Below are positions 44,028 to 55,580 of a stretch of DNA of 64,000 nucleotides, piece by piece. The stretch comes from Polytrichum commune (taxonomy: Eukaryota; Streptophyta; Polytrichopsida; Polytrichales; Polytrichaceae): positions 26,279,554 to 26,343,553 of the forward strand of contig OX485803.1 of assembly GCA_950295325.1 (NCBI GenBank). The letters are read 5' to 3'. The notes below the pieces were generated by a model. The model did no database searches. It was not told where the DNA came from and worked only from the letters and a program-made list of their open reading frames with translations. The stretch's first letter is position 1. Every line of letters begins with the position of its first letter. A program made the translations under genes and the position numbers.

Positions 44028-44677
44028 CAGTAATCTCCCGCTTAAGTACGCACTTTGAACTGGAGCCATTGGTGCGCACTTAGTTGGTAGGTGCGTACTT
44101 TACTCATATCGCTTCTAGACCCTATGATTCAACGAATCGCAATGGGAAACGGATGAAACTTGAGGCAACCCGCTTGACCAAAGCCCAATGATGTGAAATC
44201 AAAAGAAATGAACGATTTTTTAAATATCGATGACGCAAACAACAGAGAATATTGTGTTGTTATGCTAGAGGGCATTGATGAAGTTCTAGAAACAATGTGA
44301 ATTGAAGAAGAACCACCTATCGATGATGAAATTCATCTATTGCGACATTTGATGAATATGAAATTATTGCCGACTTCAAAGGCTTTGAAGCTCTATACAA
44401 CACTATCCTCAACATCGACGACCAATTGCTTTGCTCCAGTATTAAAACGGAAGTTGAATAGATGTATGATGAACTGCGATGATCATTTGAGGTGTTTCAG
44501 CGAAACAGTAACAAACTGGCATTGAATGTCAAGCATAAAAAATTCATGCATTCGCGGCAAATGACTATGCTTGACATGTTCGAACAATAAAATATGAACC
44601 CTGAGTTTTGTCAAAAAAATTGTGCACTTAACCAAGATGCGTACTCAAACGGGTGCGTACTTAGCGGGAGATTACTC
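44028..44677 (+). mobile_element. pogo/Tigger-like element, 650 bp, TA target
   Basis: The left end is CAGTAATCTCCCGCTTAAGT and the right end, inverted, is GAGTAATCTCCCGCTAAGTA, with TA on both sides. CAGT-type TIRs and a TA target fit pogo/Tigger transposons. It retains the 3' end of a transposase gene at 44351-44590 and is an internally deleted derivative. It begins five bases after the neighbouring Tourist element's TTA duplication. Confidence 0.8.
44351..44590 (+). pseudogene. pogo-like transposase C-terminal remnant
   Basis: Read from GAT at 44351, the frame gives an acidic/aromatic stretch (EYEIIADFKGFEALYN), then a helix-like segment and a basic tail ending HSRQMTMLDMFEQ before TAA at 44588-44590, with two internal stops. 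The ending MLDMF resembles the short C-terminal motif seen in pogo/Tigger transposases. Its position just inside the right TIR agrees with the 3' end of a transposase gene. The catalytic DDE domain has been deleted. The open frame at 44340-44525 is an overlapping shadow. Confidence 0.5.
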
Positions 44678-47600
44678 TATTTTAAGCGTGTAGTCCAATC
44701 TCTTTTAATCACATGTAGTGGGGGGGCGGGGATTCGTGGCACTCAAGTAAAATCATCTGGTAACAAAAATCGGATGAGTTCATCAAGAAGTTCGGATGGA
44801 GCTAACTTTAGTGAAATGCCTATGAGTTGGCATGTAAGACCCCCTTTCTCCCTTATAGCTATTATGAACTACTAGCTATTATATAAATATCAATTAGTTG
44901 GCAATGGGCCATGATGTGGCTTTGGATGCTCTAAGCCTATTTTCTAACTTCCATTGAGTTGTTTTCAAGGCCATGATGCGGATTTCGATTCCACATAGTT
45001 ATTTTGATAAATATTGCAAATTGTCAATGTGTGCAACATGTGGTTATGACGTGTCGTTATAGACAATTATTTATTCACGACTCATTTATTTTGCATGGAT
45101 ATGATTTGTCAAACATTTTTAATATATCAAATTAATTTATGTCACCTTACAATAAATTGGTAAATTCAAAAAATTATTATTATTATTATTATTATTTGAA
45201 AATAACTAATATGCATTATATGATTTTAAAGACAATATAATATGTGATGATGATAAAATATTACAATGACTCATATAAGTTATAGTCGGAAACTTATGAT
45301 TTTCCGACTATACCCCATCCATAACGTTATCCCACAAGTCTAATTCTAAATAACATATCATTTACTTATGCTTCATATTACATTGTCTAAAACATAAATT
45401 TTAATATAATATTTTTTGTTATATGATTTATATTTTATCTTCATTTTTCACTTTGATCATCTTGTGAACACTTGTACTAATTTATCATGAAAATGAAGAA
45501 AAAAAAATTCAAATGGTAAGTCACAAAAATCATAACTTCAATGTCAATGCAGATTTTGTAATGTTTTTGCCCTCCAAATCAATTACATGCTTCATTGATG
45601 ATTTCACTTTTGGAATGAAATCCCAATCAATTGCTTATTTACTAATTGGAAGTGCACATATATATTGAATTTTAGACCTTGAAGGTGAAGTGCACTCAAT
45701 ATGGGATTTGTAGTCAAGAGGCCTTCAAGAATGCAAAGGCAATATTCTTTTCGAAGTTGGGTGGGGCGGGCATTAGTTTTTGGTTGGGTTCAAAAAATTT
45801 GTTTAGAGGGTTGCCCCAGCCCGGATCTAACACCCCCAAAAGTTCGTGACGGGTGTTTAACGTCCACCCATGCTAATCTTTTAAAAATAACTGGACTAAT
45901 AGTGATGGGTTGGCAATCCATGATGCACCCACTTGCTTCCAAATGAGGTATTATTTTTTTTGTGACTACCCCCCCCCCCCTTTGTATTATTGCCTTAAGT
46001 ATTAGATTAGACTAGGATAATTTAGAACTACTAAAGCTTTATATTTTTGAAACTTTTGAGACAAATAGCCGTCGACGTAAGGTAATGTCTAAAGTGGTAC
46101 ATCTCATCCATAAAGATGAATGAACTCTTATTAATGAGAATACATGAGTGCCACAAATCCCCAGCCGAGCTTGGAAGTAGGAACTCAACTGCAAACGGTC
46201 ACCAACGTGGGACCATGCCAACTATAGCACGCGACAATACGACCGAGATTATAATGCACATATAAACCCTTTGCATATTTCATGCACCGGCCAACTAAGG
46301 CTTGAAGATTGTTGATGTTATGAACAAAGTTAAGAACTACAAAATATTAAAATATATGGGGTCATATGTGGGTTACTCTACTTAATTGAACCCATGTCTG
46401 ATCAGTATATGGAACGCCTTGTTAACCACCAAAAAGGCATGTGTTATGAAGAAATTGGACTATTTGCTCAAAATATATCAACCACTGTATGCTCAATTGT
46501 CAACACAAATTGACATGATTTGTATGATCACTTAATGAAGGATATTCTTCATTTTGACCTTCTTTAGCTTTTGAAATGGCAATATGTGTGATTCTCAATT
46601 GCTGTGATTTGATCTAATGGTGAAAATTCTTTGTGGAATCGGGAGTGTGGGCAACATGACCACATACACCTTTCACAATATGTTTCATTTACGCACTATT
46701 TCCTTTTGGAATTATATTTAAGTTATGTAGTGTTACGTATAAGTTTTCACAACTGGTACAATTGACACAGTACAATTAGAAAATATATAAATGTTATAGA
46801 ATTTGGGAAGTATAACAATGAGAACGATCCTCCCATTCCTCGAGCCGTTGAGTTCCCAATATTGTGTCCTAGGGCAAATTCATGTCACATGCTTACTCAA
46901 TTGTCAAGATTGCATTTTGACAAATGGTATATTTCTATCCGATTCGGATTTTCCCTTTACAAAATGAGGTTTTTGGACAAAAACGTTTTGAATAATATGA
47001 TTAATGTCAAAATTGTCATTATGCTACATTACATGGTTTACATCTTACATAGTAGTTTATATGAAATCAAATTTGATCACGATCCATTTCTATGAATTTG
47101 ATCACAACCCACTTCAAAGAAGAAGCAAAAAAACATAATTGTAAATGACAATGATGATCGAATGTATGTGATGTGTAATCAAATCTAGATCATTTCTACG
47201 AGTCCAAAAACCCCCATTATTTTGCATCGTTCAATTGGAAGGGCCGGCGCAAATTCACAAATGGCTTGATTTTGGGATGATTGACAATTTTAGCTCTCAT
47301 TAAAACTAAGTGTCATTAAACACCTATGGATGATCTCTTGAGGTCCATTTGAGGAACCGGCCTCTTGAAGCTTTACGAGTTTATAATGTTATGATAGATT
47401 GGAGAACGTATCAAACCCTATCGAATCTATGCCTCTAACTAACAATCACATGTTGAAGGCGTGACCTAGGGATCCACGTCACAGGCATGGGCATTAGAAT
47501 TTGTAAGTCGAATGATTGAATTTTGTCATCCTTGCCGAACTTCGTTTGCTCGAATTATAATTTATTTTTTGGATGTTTGAAAATCGGATCCACAACGTGG

Positions 47601-48131
47601 GGCGCTTATCACATGCGGGTTTTAGGGCTTCTTATACCTTATCTTGCGTCCTAGTCACAATGAAGGCCTCCGAACTTACGGAGTGCTTTTTGAAAGAATG
47701 TCATCCTCGATTTGAGCGCAAATCAAGGGAGTGGGTATATGTATATCTATATATAACGGTAGCCAAATTGACCATGAAGAATAAGGGGTTTTTGGCTCAT
47801 TGCACTAGGGGGAATAATTGTGAAGAGGACCACGTGGTAAGCAGAGTTCGGGAAGTTTTTGAAGCCTTAGTGGCTAATTGCCAGTAGTTGCTACGAAGGG
47901 TCGGATTTTTTCCAATTTACATCGGCAAGAGCCGGTCTTTTGTAAAATCAATCGACCAATTGCCTATGCTTTCATATTTTCATTGGCCAATATCCGATTA
48001 AATGGAATTCATATCGGCACCAATTGTTTAAAAAATGTATGAAAAGTTATTAGAAATCATTTCTTAGTACAAAATCTTGAATAAGTGAAAAGAAAGGCAT
48101 GTTCAAAACATTAAAGTTGAAGAGTTAATAT
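44678..48131. other. AT-rich stretch with no gene recognised
   Basis: About 3.4 kb without a supported gene. It includes an (ATT)n microsatellite at about 45174-45197 and a C-run at about 45969-45981. The frame at 47573-47887 (104 residues) is the longest and has a protein-like mix, but I recognise no domain. Confidence 0.4.
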
Positions 48132-48182
48132 CCTTGGCAGGAATTGAACCTAGCAATGCCTTCACCGCTTGAAGGCCAAGGG
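48132..48182 (-). ncRNA. tRNA-like sequence lacking an anticodon arm
   Basis: On the minus strand 51 nt can fold into a perfect 7-bp acceptor-like stem (CCTTGGC with GCCAAGG), a 4-bp D-like stem (CTTC/GAAG, loop AAGCGGT), and a T-like arm with AGGTTCAATTCC, which matches a pol III B box. There is no anticodon arm. It is either a deleted tRNA or tRNA-derived SINE fragment, or a t-element-like relic possibly of organellar origin. Confidence 0.4.
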
Positions 48183-48914
48183 TCCCCCAATTCTTCATAG
48201 AAGCAATTGGATTTGGTCATGGAAAGGTTGCATAATTCAAAAAGTTTAAGGTTTAGGGTACTTCCTCAAGTGCATCATCAAATGCCCCAGACAAATAGCG
48301 CTCTCGATGCTTCCGGCTGAAATCCAGTAACTCACAAGAAGAATCAGCTACATTTCCGGGACATTTTCTGGTCCATCGGCTAATTGCCGGAGGATTGAAA
48401 TTACAATCGGATTGCCATCCGATGGTTGGAAATTTGGACTGGCCATGAGGGGAAATCCATCGGCTGAATGAAACATTGTATTTAGTGTCAACCAATTCTA
48501 TTTGTCTTGCTCAATACTAATTGTAAACCACTCATTAAGTGTAAAACCTAACGTTATTTGTTATTCCTTCTAGAAGATTTAGGTATTATAGATTTACAAT
48601 GTTGTGGTGATTGTCACTTACTAAGTGGTTGTTTTTATCCATCTCAATATTTTATTACAAGAATGTTAAGATGTAGAGCATACTAAACTTTTGTTTCGAT
48701 AATTGGCATGGATTTCATCCAAGTTTCAATCAACCGTGAGAGTAAACTTAATCTTATGAAGTGCCATTAATTAGAAAGGTCACCACAATGACATAAAATA
48801 AATAAAGTATTTAGTGTAGTTATCCGTCACATGGATGGTCAAAAAGACTAAGATGAGTGCATTGCACACATGTTTATTACAAACACTCTAAGCATTTCAA
48901 CATATATTGGATGG
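48183..48914. other. No gene recognised
   Basis: The minus-strand frame at 48253-48495 is unremarkable. Nothing else is supported. Confidence 0.4.
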
Positions 48915-49068
48915 ACATAACATTATTCAGATCCATAACAGTGTCATGTGGGACTGACAATATTCCGTGTAATATTCCATTCAATTTGAATATGGGGAAA
49001 ATCTGGGAATATTGCATGGAATATTGGCAATCCCACATAACATTGTTATGGATCTGAATAATGTTATG
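48915..49068. repeat. 154-bp near-perfect hairpin
   Basis: The arms of about 63 bp begin CATAACATTATTCAGATCCA and end with its exact complement. Only about six mismatches occur along the arms, nearly all transitions that would still pair as G:U in RNA. The loop is about 28 nt. It could be a MITE or a small-RNA precursor. No flanking target duplication is evident. Confidence 0.75.
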
Positions 49069-49113
49069 GGTTTGATTACAAAGTATAATTGATATACATC
49101 GATCGATAGATGG

Positions 49114-49449
49114 ATGGATGAGGAATGTCATGGAACTTTTCTTTTGCAATTTTTGGAGTCAAGATTTGAAGGTGAACTCATAGTTGACCTATTGATCTGT
49201 ATATTTCATACTTGGATAGAAGAACTTGGGTCCGTGCCTACTAGGTCTTGTGCTCATTCTTTTGGACAACAATTGGAACCTAGCACTAAAGCAAAATTGC
49301 AAGATGCATGGGGCAGTCGAGGTTGTCATAACACTAATTTTGTGTTAACTGGTAGTTGCATGCCATTTATTTGTCTTGGCGATTTCATCGTTTCTTGTGT
49401 GTATATGTTGTTTCCATGGAAACTAGGTTTGGAACTTACTAAAGCTTGA
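49114..49449 (+). CDS. Unrecognised open frame, doubtful
   Basis: A 111-residue frame immediately right of the hairpin. Composition is protein-like (for example LLQFLESRFEGELIVDLL, GQQLEPSTKAKLQDAWG). After its stop the same frame continues through charged, protein-like sequence (about 49450-49600) with one further stop, which could indicate a decayed gene. I recognise no family. Confidence 0.2.
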   Translation: MDEECHGTFLLQFLESRFEGELIVDLLICIFHTWIEELGSVPTRSCAHSFGQQLEPSTKAKLQDAWGSRGCHNTNFVLTGSCMPFICLGDFIVSCVYMLFPWKLGLELTKA

Positions 49450-49889
49450 TTGAAACGCAATCTATATGATGATAGGAAAACCGGAGGAATGTACGAACGT
49501 TGCAAGGAAGGAAATTTTGTTTCCTACCACGGCGTTGGTAAAAAGATGCCCCATGTAGATTTGTTGTTGAGCCATCTTAAGCTACCCTTGATAGAATAAT
49601 TTGGGGTCTTGAACCCTTCATTGAGATGTTAGGTGAGCTTAAAGTGGACATTTAGAAGCTCTACACAACAATCAACATTTCCACCCTCCCCAATGGTAGG
49701 TGCTACCAAACATCACGTGGAGCGAGTGGAAAGAGAAAAGGGTAGAATTGTAAGGAAGGCAGGAGGTAGACAAAGGTAGGTTTCACTTGTTCTTATTCTA
49801 TTATGATAGTTTATTTTCTATTGACGTGACCATAGCATTACTCAAGAATTAGATGATGGTCATTTTTCAAAAGTATACTCACAAGACTC

Positions 49890-49936
49890 GGGATGAGAGT
49901 TGGGTCTAGCTTTTTGCTTGACCCAACTCTCATCCC
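49890..49936. repeat. Perfect 17-bp inverted repeat, 13-nt loop
   Basis: GGGATGAGAGTTGGGTC (49890-49906) faces GACCCAACTCTCATCCC (49920-49936). The flanks up to 50125 also carry inverted CTTGGGACTT/AAGTCCCAA words, so the region may be a fragment of a foldback MITE ending near the GGGCCGGTTCACATGG complement at about 50107-50122. Confidence 0.6.
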
Positions 49937-50145
49937 ACGTCCCAAGTCTCACCTCCAAAAAGTGTTGTCATGTAGGCACCCATGTCATAGTTGGGACTTA
50001 GAACTTGAAACTCCGTGTGAACTGGTAAGTCCCAACTTCCATGCTCCCAACGGTTGAGATTGCATGGATTGACCTCAAAACCTCATGTGACTTGGGACTT
50101 AAGACCCATGTGAACCGGCCCTAAGAACATTTGGAAGGTCGGAAC

Positions 50146-50448
50146 TACACCAAATATGATATTTAGTGTTTGATTAGATTTAGTGTTTTACCACCCTATT
50201 ATGCTCTCAACACTAATTTTCAATTCTTTGATAATTAGTGTTAGACATAAATGCGCCGCCGCCGCCTTCCTTGTTGCCACCTCTTTCCTACTAAACACTA
50301 AATTCGTGAATGTAACTTTCACATATTACCATAGATGATATTTAGTGTTTGAGTTTACATTTAATGTTACTTACTTTCATAGGGTTAGTGATATTTAGTG
50401 TAGTGTTCGTATTTAGTGTACCTAACACTAAATATCATATTTTGTGTA
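50146..50448. mobile_element. MITE family M, longer variant (~303 bp)
   Basis: The ends are TACACCAAATATGATATTTA and, inverted, TACACAAAATATGATATTTA. The interior repeats the words GATATTTAGTGTT and CACTAA several times. It is related to the ~210-bp M copies through the TACAC...AATAT...ATTTAGTGT end pattern. No coding content. Confidence 0.7.
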
Positions 50449-50919
50449 GCATAAAATAAATCACTGGGTGCGAGGAAGCTTCAACATCCACCTATGTCGT
50501 TGCAAATTACACATCCAATTGCTGCATTTAACCTGCACAAACCATGTGCTAATCTTAAGCCCATTATCCCTCCATTATCAAATTTGATGTATTCCAGGCT
50601 GTGGGGAGGTCAGATCCAATCGGACATGCTTGGGAGTGCATGGCAATTGCTGCTGCAGTGAGTGAGTGAGTGATTTACAGGTCACTTTGATCTTCCACTT
50701 GTGTCTCCTCCACTTGATTTCATTTTATTCATTTTTCATGATAAGGTATGTGATTTTTGGGCCCGCAATCAGAGGCAGATTTGCTCTAATCATTCAAGGC
50801 CCAAGCCTCTGCTTCTGCTTTGAGTTGTTCCTTGGTATCGGATGGAATGAAAGGTGTATGCGGCATACACTTGTTGCAATGGGGGTGCTTGTAACTGTGT
50901 TTGCAGCGAAACAAATGCC
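50449..50919. other. No gene recognised
   Basis: A short plus-strand frame at 50666-50980 shows no domain. Confidence 0.35.
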
Positions 50920-50928
50920 TAACCACCA

Positions 50929-51480
50929 CTATTGTTTTCTCTCTTGTGATGTGCGTCCACAACACAAGTCGTCAATGTGAATTCTTTGGTGGATGGAGCC
51001 CACCAATGGGGTCTTGTCCATGTTGGTGTCGGATGTGTACAACTTGAAGAAACCACTGACATTGTCCAATACTTTGTGCTCGGGGTCTGATTCGTTTGAT
51101 GTTGGGGGGGGGGGGGGGGGGAGGAGTGTGCATTGGCAACATGTGAGGTGGAGAAAGATTGGGCGGGCTTGGTCTGTAAACTGGCACACCAACAGTTGTA
51201 GGATAAACAAACGAGGTTCCGATAGGTGATAATGTGGGTGAAAATGAAGGGTTGATGTGAATCGCGTCGGGAGCATCGAGGCTAACCGGAAATTGAACTT
51301 GAGGGGATGCATTGGTCTGGGAGGATCCAAAGATCTACAACATGAGGGAAAACATGGCCGGAGGGTGAAGCTTCCAAAATGGGCTTGGAAGTGGCATGCA
51401 CCATTGGAATTGGTGCAACAGTGGTCAAAGGAAGGAGAGTTCACAAAGAAAACTGCCTCAGGGGGAGGTACGACCACCAC
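50929..51480 (-). pseudogene. Unknown coding remnant, related to 58690-59480
   Basis: A 183-residue minus-strand frame. Its C-terminal part (DNA about 50980-51080), containing VLDNVSGFFKLYTSDT and TPLVGSI, matches the minus strand at about 58835-58920 (VLDEFSDCFILYTMDT, NPMVGSI), with more than half of residues shared in register. A WWLG motif follows in both after the frame ends. The N-terminal half is Pro/His/Phe-rich and includes a Pro run encoded by the 18-nt G tract at 51104-51121 on the plus strand. I recognise no family. Repetition at two sites suggests a decayed transposon-borne or multicopy gene. Confidence 0.4.
51104..51121 (+). repeat. Poly-G tract (18 G)
   Basis: Eighteen consecutive G on this strand. 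Length is likely variable and prone to assembly or sequencing error. It lies inside the minus-strand frame at 50929-51480, where it encodes prolines. Confidence 0.8.
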
Positions 51481-51769
51481 TAGGGTCGTGTTTTTTGGGG
51501 ATGCGGTGAACTCGTGAAGGTCAAAGTTCCAATTTAAGGGGGAGGGAGGGGTGCTCTTTTCATAGTTTGGCCCAGTGCATTTGATTGGGAAATGGAGGAG
51601 ATGCCATTAAATGTTATTTGGAAGTTGGAAGTAGCCTACGAACAACCACAAAACTTAGCATATAACAAATAAATGTTTGTCGAACACAAGCAACCATATG
51701 CACAATGCCTGATTAGGCAAAGAATGAAGTTCCTGGTATTTTTTTATAATATGTATGCATGGGTCAATA

Positions 51770-51829
51770 GTGAACATAGGTAGTTTGACTCCGTATTGCA
51801 ATAAAGAAGCAACGACTACCTATGTTCAC
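51770..51829. repeat. Perfect 15-bp inverted repeat
   Basis: GTGAACATAGGTAGT (51770-51784) faces ACTACCTATGTTCAC (51815-51829), with a 30-nt loop. It is isolated, with no clear target duplication. Confidence 0.55.
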
Positions 51830-54137
51830 AATATGGTGTTTAATGAATGTAGCATGTGATTTCATGTATTTTACTTAGACATATACAAGGTCCCAAGGAA
51901 TGCACAACAATTGGACAAGAATATTGGAAAACAATAAAAATTTGAACAATTGGAAATAAAACCTCCACTATGCACATACCCAAAACTCGGTATATGTTTG
52001 TCCAATAAAAATCCGCATAAAGGGAAACACCTCAAGTAGCGATGAGATAGACTTAACGTTTAGTTTATTGTCAATGATAAAATATGATTTAAAAGAGAAC
52101 TTGAAATAAGATGACAAAAACCAAATAATAGAGCACATAAATCGAAGGAGGGCAAAATGCTCTTACGAACGTAAACTGGATGCTAGGAAAACTATAAGAA
52201 CTTAGGTGGATGCACCCCACATTGTGTTGGAAGGAGTGTTCATGTGGTTGACCACGGGGAGGGAGGGGGTTGGGGGGTATTTTAGGTTTCATACCGCCAT
52301 CTAGTTGAAGGCATGCCATTTGTTTTTGAAAAGCAAAATACCAACTGCAAACACACACCTTGGCATGAAAACCAAGATTATGATGGCTATAAATATAATG
52401 TGTCTACTTCATTTGTGGATGGCAACCACATGGCATGCTCTAGGAAACAGGATGTTGGCATGTACATATTGACCTAATCTTTGTGGCTCCACCTCAAGGA
52501 TTTTCTCAAATGGGAATTTGAATTTGAATGTATAACATCAAACGTATGAAATACGGTGTCCGTTATTTTGGAAGAGCATATGAACATGGAAACATACATG
52601 CGTGTAAAAGAATGAGGATTCGTTTTGGAGGTTCGTGTAATTGTTGTAATTCGTTGAATTGCATGCAGACACTCCATATGCACCAATTGTGTCACATGGC
52701 CACCGTATTTGGCACCTTGCCCCTCGGGGGGATCACACCTCCATTACATTTTGTAACCACGTGCGATAATGGGGTATTTAATGAGGGGATATTTATGCAC
52801 CTTTCAATATTTTTTCCCTCCCTATTTGTAGATATAAAGCTATTTTGACTTATTTTTTAGCACCCTATATTTATTTGTAATTGTTTAGAGAGGTTAATTT
52901 TTGGCACCATATTTTTTTTATAAATCGTACAAGTACCAAATAATGAACGGAATAGCCTATATACTATAGCCTTGCAATAATACTATAGCCTTGCAAAATC
53001 GACTATGTGAGCAACAAACGTTCCATATCATCCATCTTGTCATTCAATCGGTCTCAATTAGGTATACCAATGCTAAACCATTCAATGTGTCATTTAAGAC
53101 ACAACCAATAGCACTTGGATACTAGTTAAAAGGTTACCAATCAACATGGACACAACAAAATGTACAAGCTAACATAAACAAGTTGTAAATGCGGATAGAA
53201 AAAAACAAGAAATATAATCAATTGTCACAAGACATGACATTTTGCACAGCTATCTACTCCCAAAAATAAAAGATTGCATTCAAATGAAAGAAAGCTAAAT
53301 ACAAAAATTGAAAACATTTACATTAATTGTGTTCACAAACACATTCAACCTTGTACCAAATATTTACAATGTGAAGGGTTAGGATATAACTATGCACCCT
53401 CCAATACATGTCAATATCCTCTACAATATCATGATTAGACTAAAAAAATTCGAGAGGTTTAAAACCAATGATGAGGAATAATTAAAACTAATTGGTGGCA
53501 TGAGGCGGGCAACCTTCAAAGTCTCCAACCGCTCCACCACGTCTTCCTTCAAGGCAAAGCGCAACCCTCTGAGTCTACCACGGTGAGGTTGCCAAATGTT
53601 ATAACGCACCATCAATCATCTACAAAAGGTAGTTCTAGCAAAAAAGAAATCCATAGAATGTTGGCATATTGGACACTACTAGCAAGATAAGTAAGAGAAC
53701 AACAAAAACTGATGAAGATTGAACCACAAGCCAACCTTAATTCTCATAATTTCATGGCTTAAAAACTAGGTTTTTAGATTTAGAGTATTGAACATGCTCG
53801 TTCAAAAATCTATACAAGACCAAACAACAAGCAAATTTGCAAATTCAAGGTTAGGAAAACATAATACCTAGCTTCGTCCGAATTTGGATTGAAAGTTAAT
53901 TCATCGTCTTTATGCATTTGAAAAGTCTTATACATGCTTATCACTTCAACCATCCAATGCTCATTAATAAACAATATTTTTGAATGAAGCAAGAGACTTT
54001 CAAAAATTAAATAACATCTACTAACTTAGAAAATATTTTTTACATCAATCATTCAAAATTTGTACACTAGAAAAAAAATTAGTCATTTTGTGATATGAGT
54101 ATGGGGTCACAACCAATATCCTACATCGCTATTAATT
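51830..54137. other. No gene recognised
   Basis: About 2.3 kb, AT-rich. Short frames such as 52089-52358, 52528-52848 and 53421-53615 have no domains. A direct repeat TACTATAGCCTTGCAA occurs twice near 52963-52997. Confidence 0.4.
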
Positions 54138-54660
54138 TCATGTAGATTTTTCAACAAACTCATTCAAGGAGTTTCCATTAACCGGATCAAGCTCAAAGAC
54201 ATCCCTCTCTACATCAAATGACATAGTTATTGTGCAAATTACGCTCTCTACATCAATCCAAATAGAATCTGAGTGGTCATATTTGAATTTGAAGTGTTCA
54301 AGGACTTTTCTAAAATAATTAAGATAAATCATAAAACCGGATATGACAATATTTTTTTTATCATTGTTCACCTTCTGATTAAGAAGGTCAATGGGACGCC
54401 TGCAACTTCCCCACCTTGTACTACCTTCCGTCTCATTTTCCAAACTCGTTATATACACTACGTGCCATGGTCAACTCCATTGAGGACATATGTAGTTTGC
54501 AAAATTTTGGAAGGTCTTTCCCTAGTCCTCTTAATAGTTGATTTAACTGTAGATGAGATAGTTGTCGTACTTCTTTGCATAAAATACACTCCACAATCCA
54601 TCCCAAGACCCAACAACATTTATTTTGTATAAAATGGAGCATTGATGTAATCATCAACAT
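54138..54660 (-). pseudogene. Second copy of the unknown G-tract-element protein
   Basis: The frame 54138-54458 (106 residues) aligns along its length with the ORF at 12735-13079: STRWGSCRRPIDLLN, SGFMIYLNYFRKV, HSDSIWIDVESVI and VNGNSLNEFVEKS correspond block for block. Upstream, in other frames to 54660, there is a Lys/Arg/Thr-rich stretch (TIKRTRERPSKILQTTYV), so the parent protein was longer and has been frameshifted near 54440-54458. Here there is no G-tract TIR around it, so the coding family also exists outside the 1,314-bp element. Function unknown. Confidence 0.45.
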
Positions 54661-55572
54661 CTCATCTTTCTACACTCACATTCGGGTCTTGTAATTCTTC
54701 ATCTTTCTATATCTCACATTTAGGAGGGTGTGGGAAATCAATAGCATGTCATTGAAAAACGGTTAGTGGAAGGAGGAAATCAAGGAGTTGGAGTTTGAAA
54801 TCGACTTTTACCGCATGAGAGCGGAACAAGCCACATCTTCAGCTCTCGTGAAACACCCTGTGTGAATGCTATGGAGCAAAGAAGAAAGCTCCAAAAAATG
54901 TGTCTTACCTACCGCATTTGTGCCGCTTCACTGTTTCACACTTTACCAACGCAAGACCTCCTACCTAAACGCTTCACCGCCTTCACACCACTGTGCTTGC
55001 CCAAACCCTAAGCAAGCCCAAGGGCTATTGAGAAGTCACAACATTCCTTCCCCCAAGAAAATTCACAACATTTCCTACTATACTAATGCGTTTCATTCAA
55101 ATTTGGACAAAATTTACACAATGTTCATTTAAGTAGTCAAACCCATAATTATTCTATGGATCCTACTACACACATTTGGGGGGATCCAATATCCATGACC
55201 TTATTTTTTTTTCTACTGATTACTAAAATGGAGGAATTATTCACCACCCTATTTTACATATAATCATGTAGGGGACTTATTTCCAATGTTGTGGTAGATC
55301 TAACGAATTTATAAAATTTACCCTCAATGAATTAAATTGACCTTATTTTTTTATCTCACATGATTTCTAAAATTCCGATAGTCATCTCCCCGAGCCTTGC
55401 CCAAAGCCTGCAAAATGGAACCACTCCTTGAAAGGTATGTTAACAACATGCATTGACACATTTACCGACCAAACAAACATCGGTGCATAGTAATGGAACC
55501 CAATTATAAATTATAGACACTTATTATCAATAGCAACTTGTGGTGCTAGATTATTCAATCGGTAATGACACC
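54661..55572. other. No gene recognised
   Basis: No supported gene or repeat was seen. The frame at 54866-55132 is domain-free. Confidence 0.4.
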
Positions 55573-55580
55573 ATCGGAGT

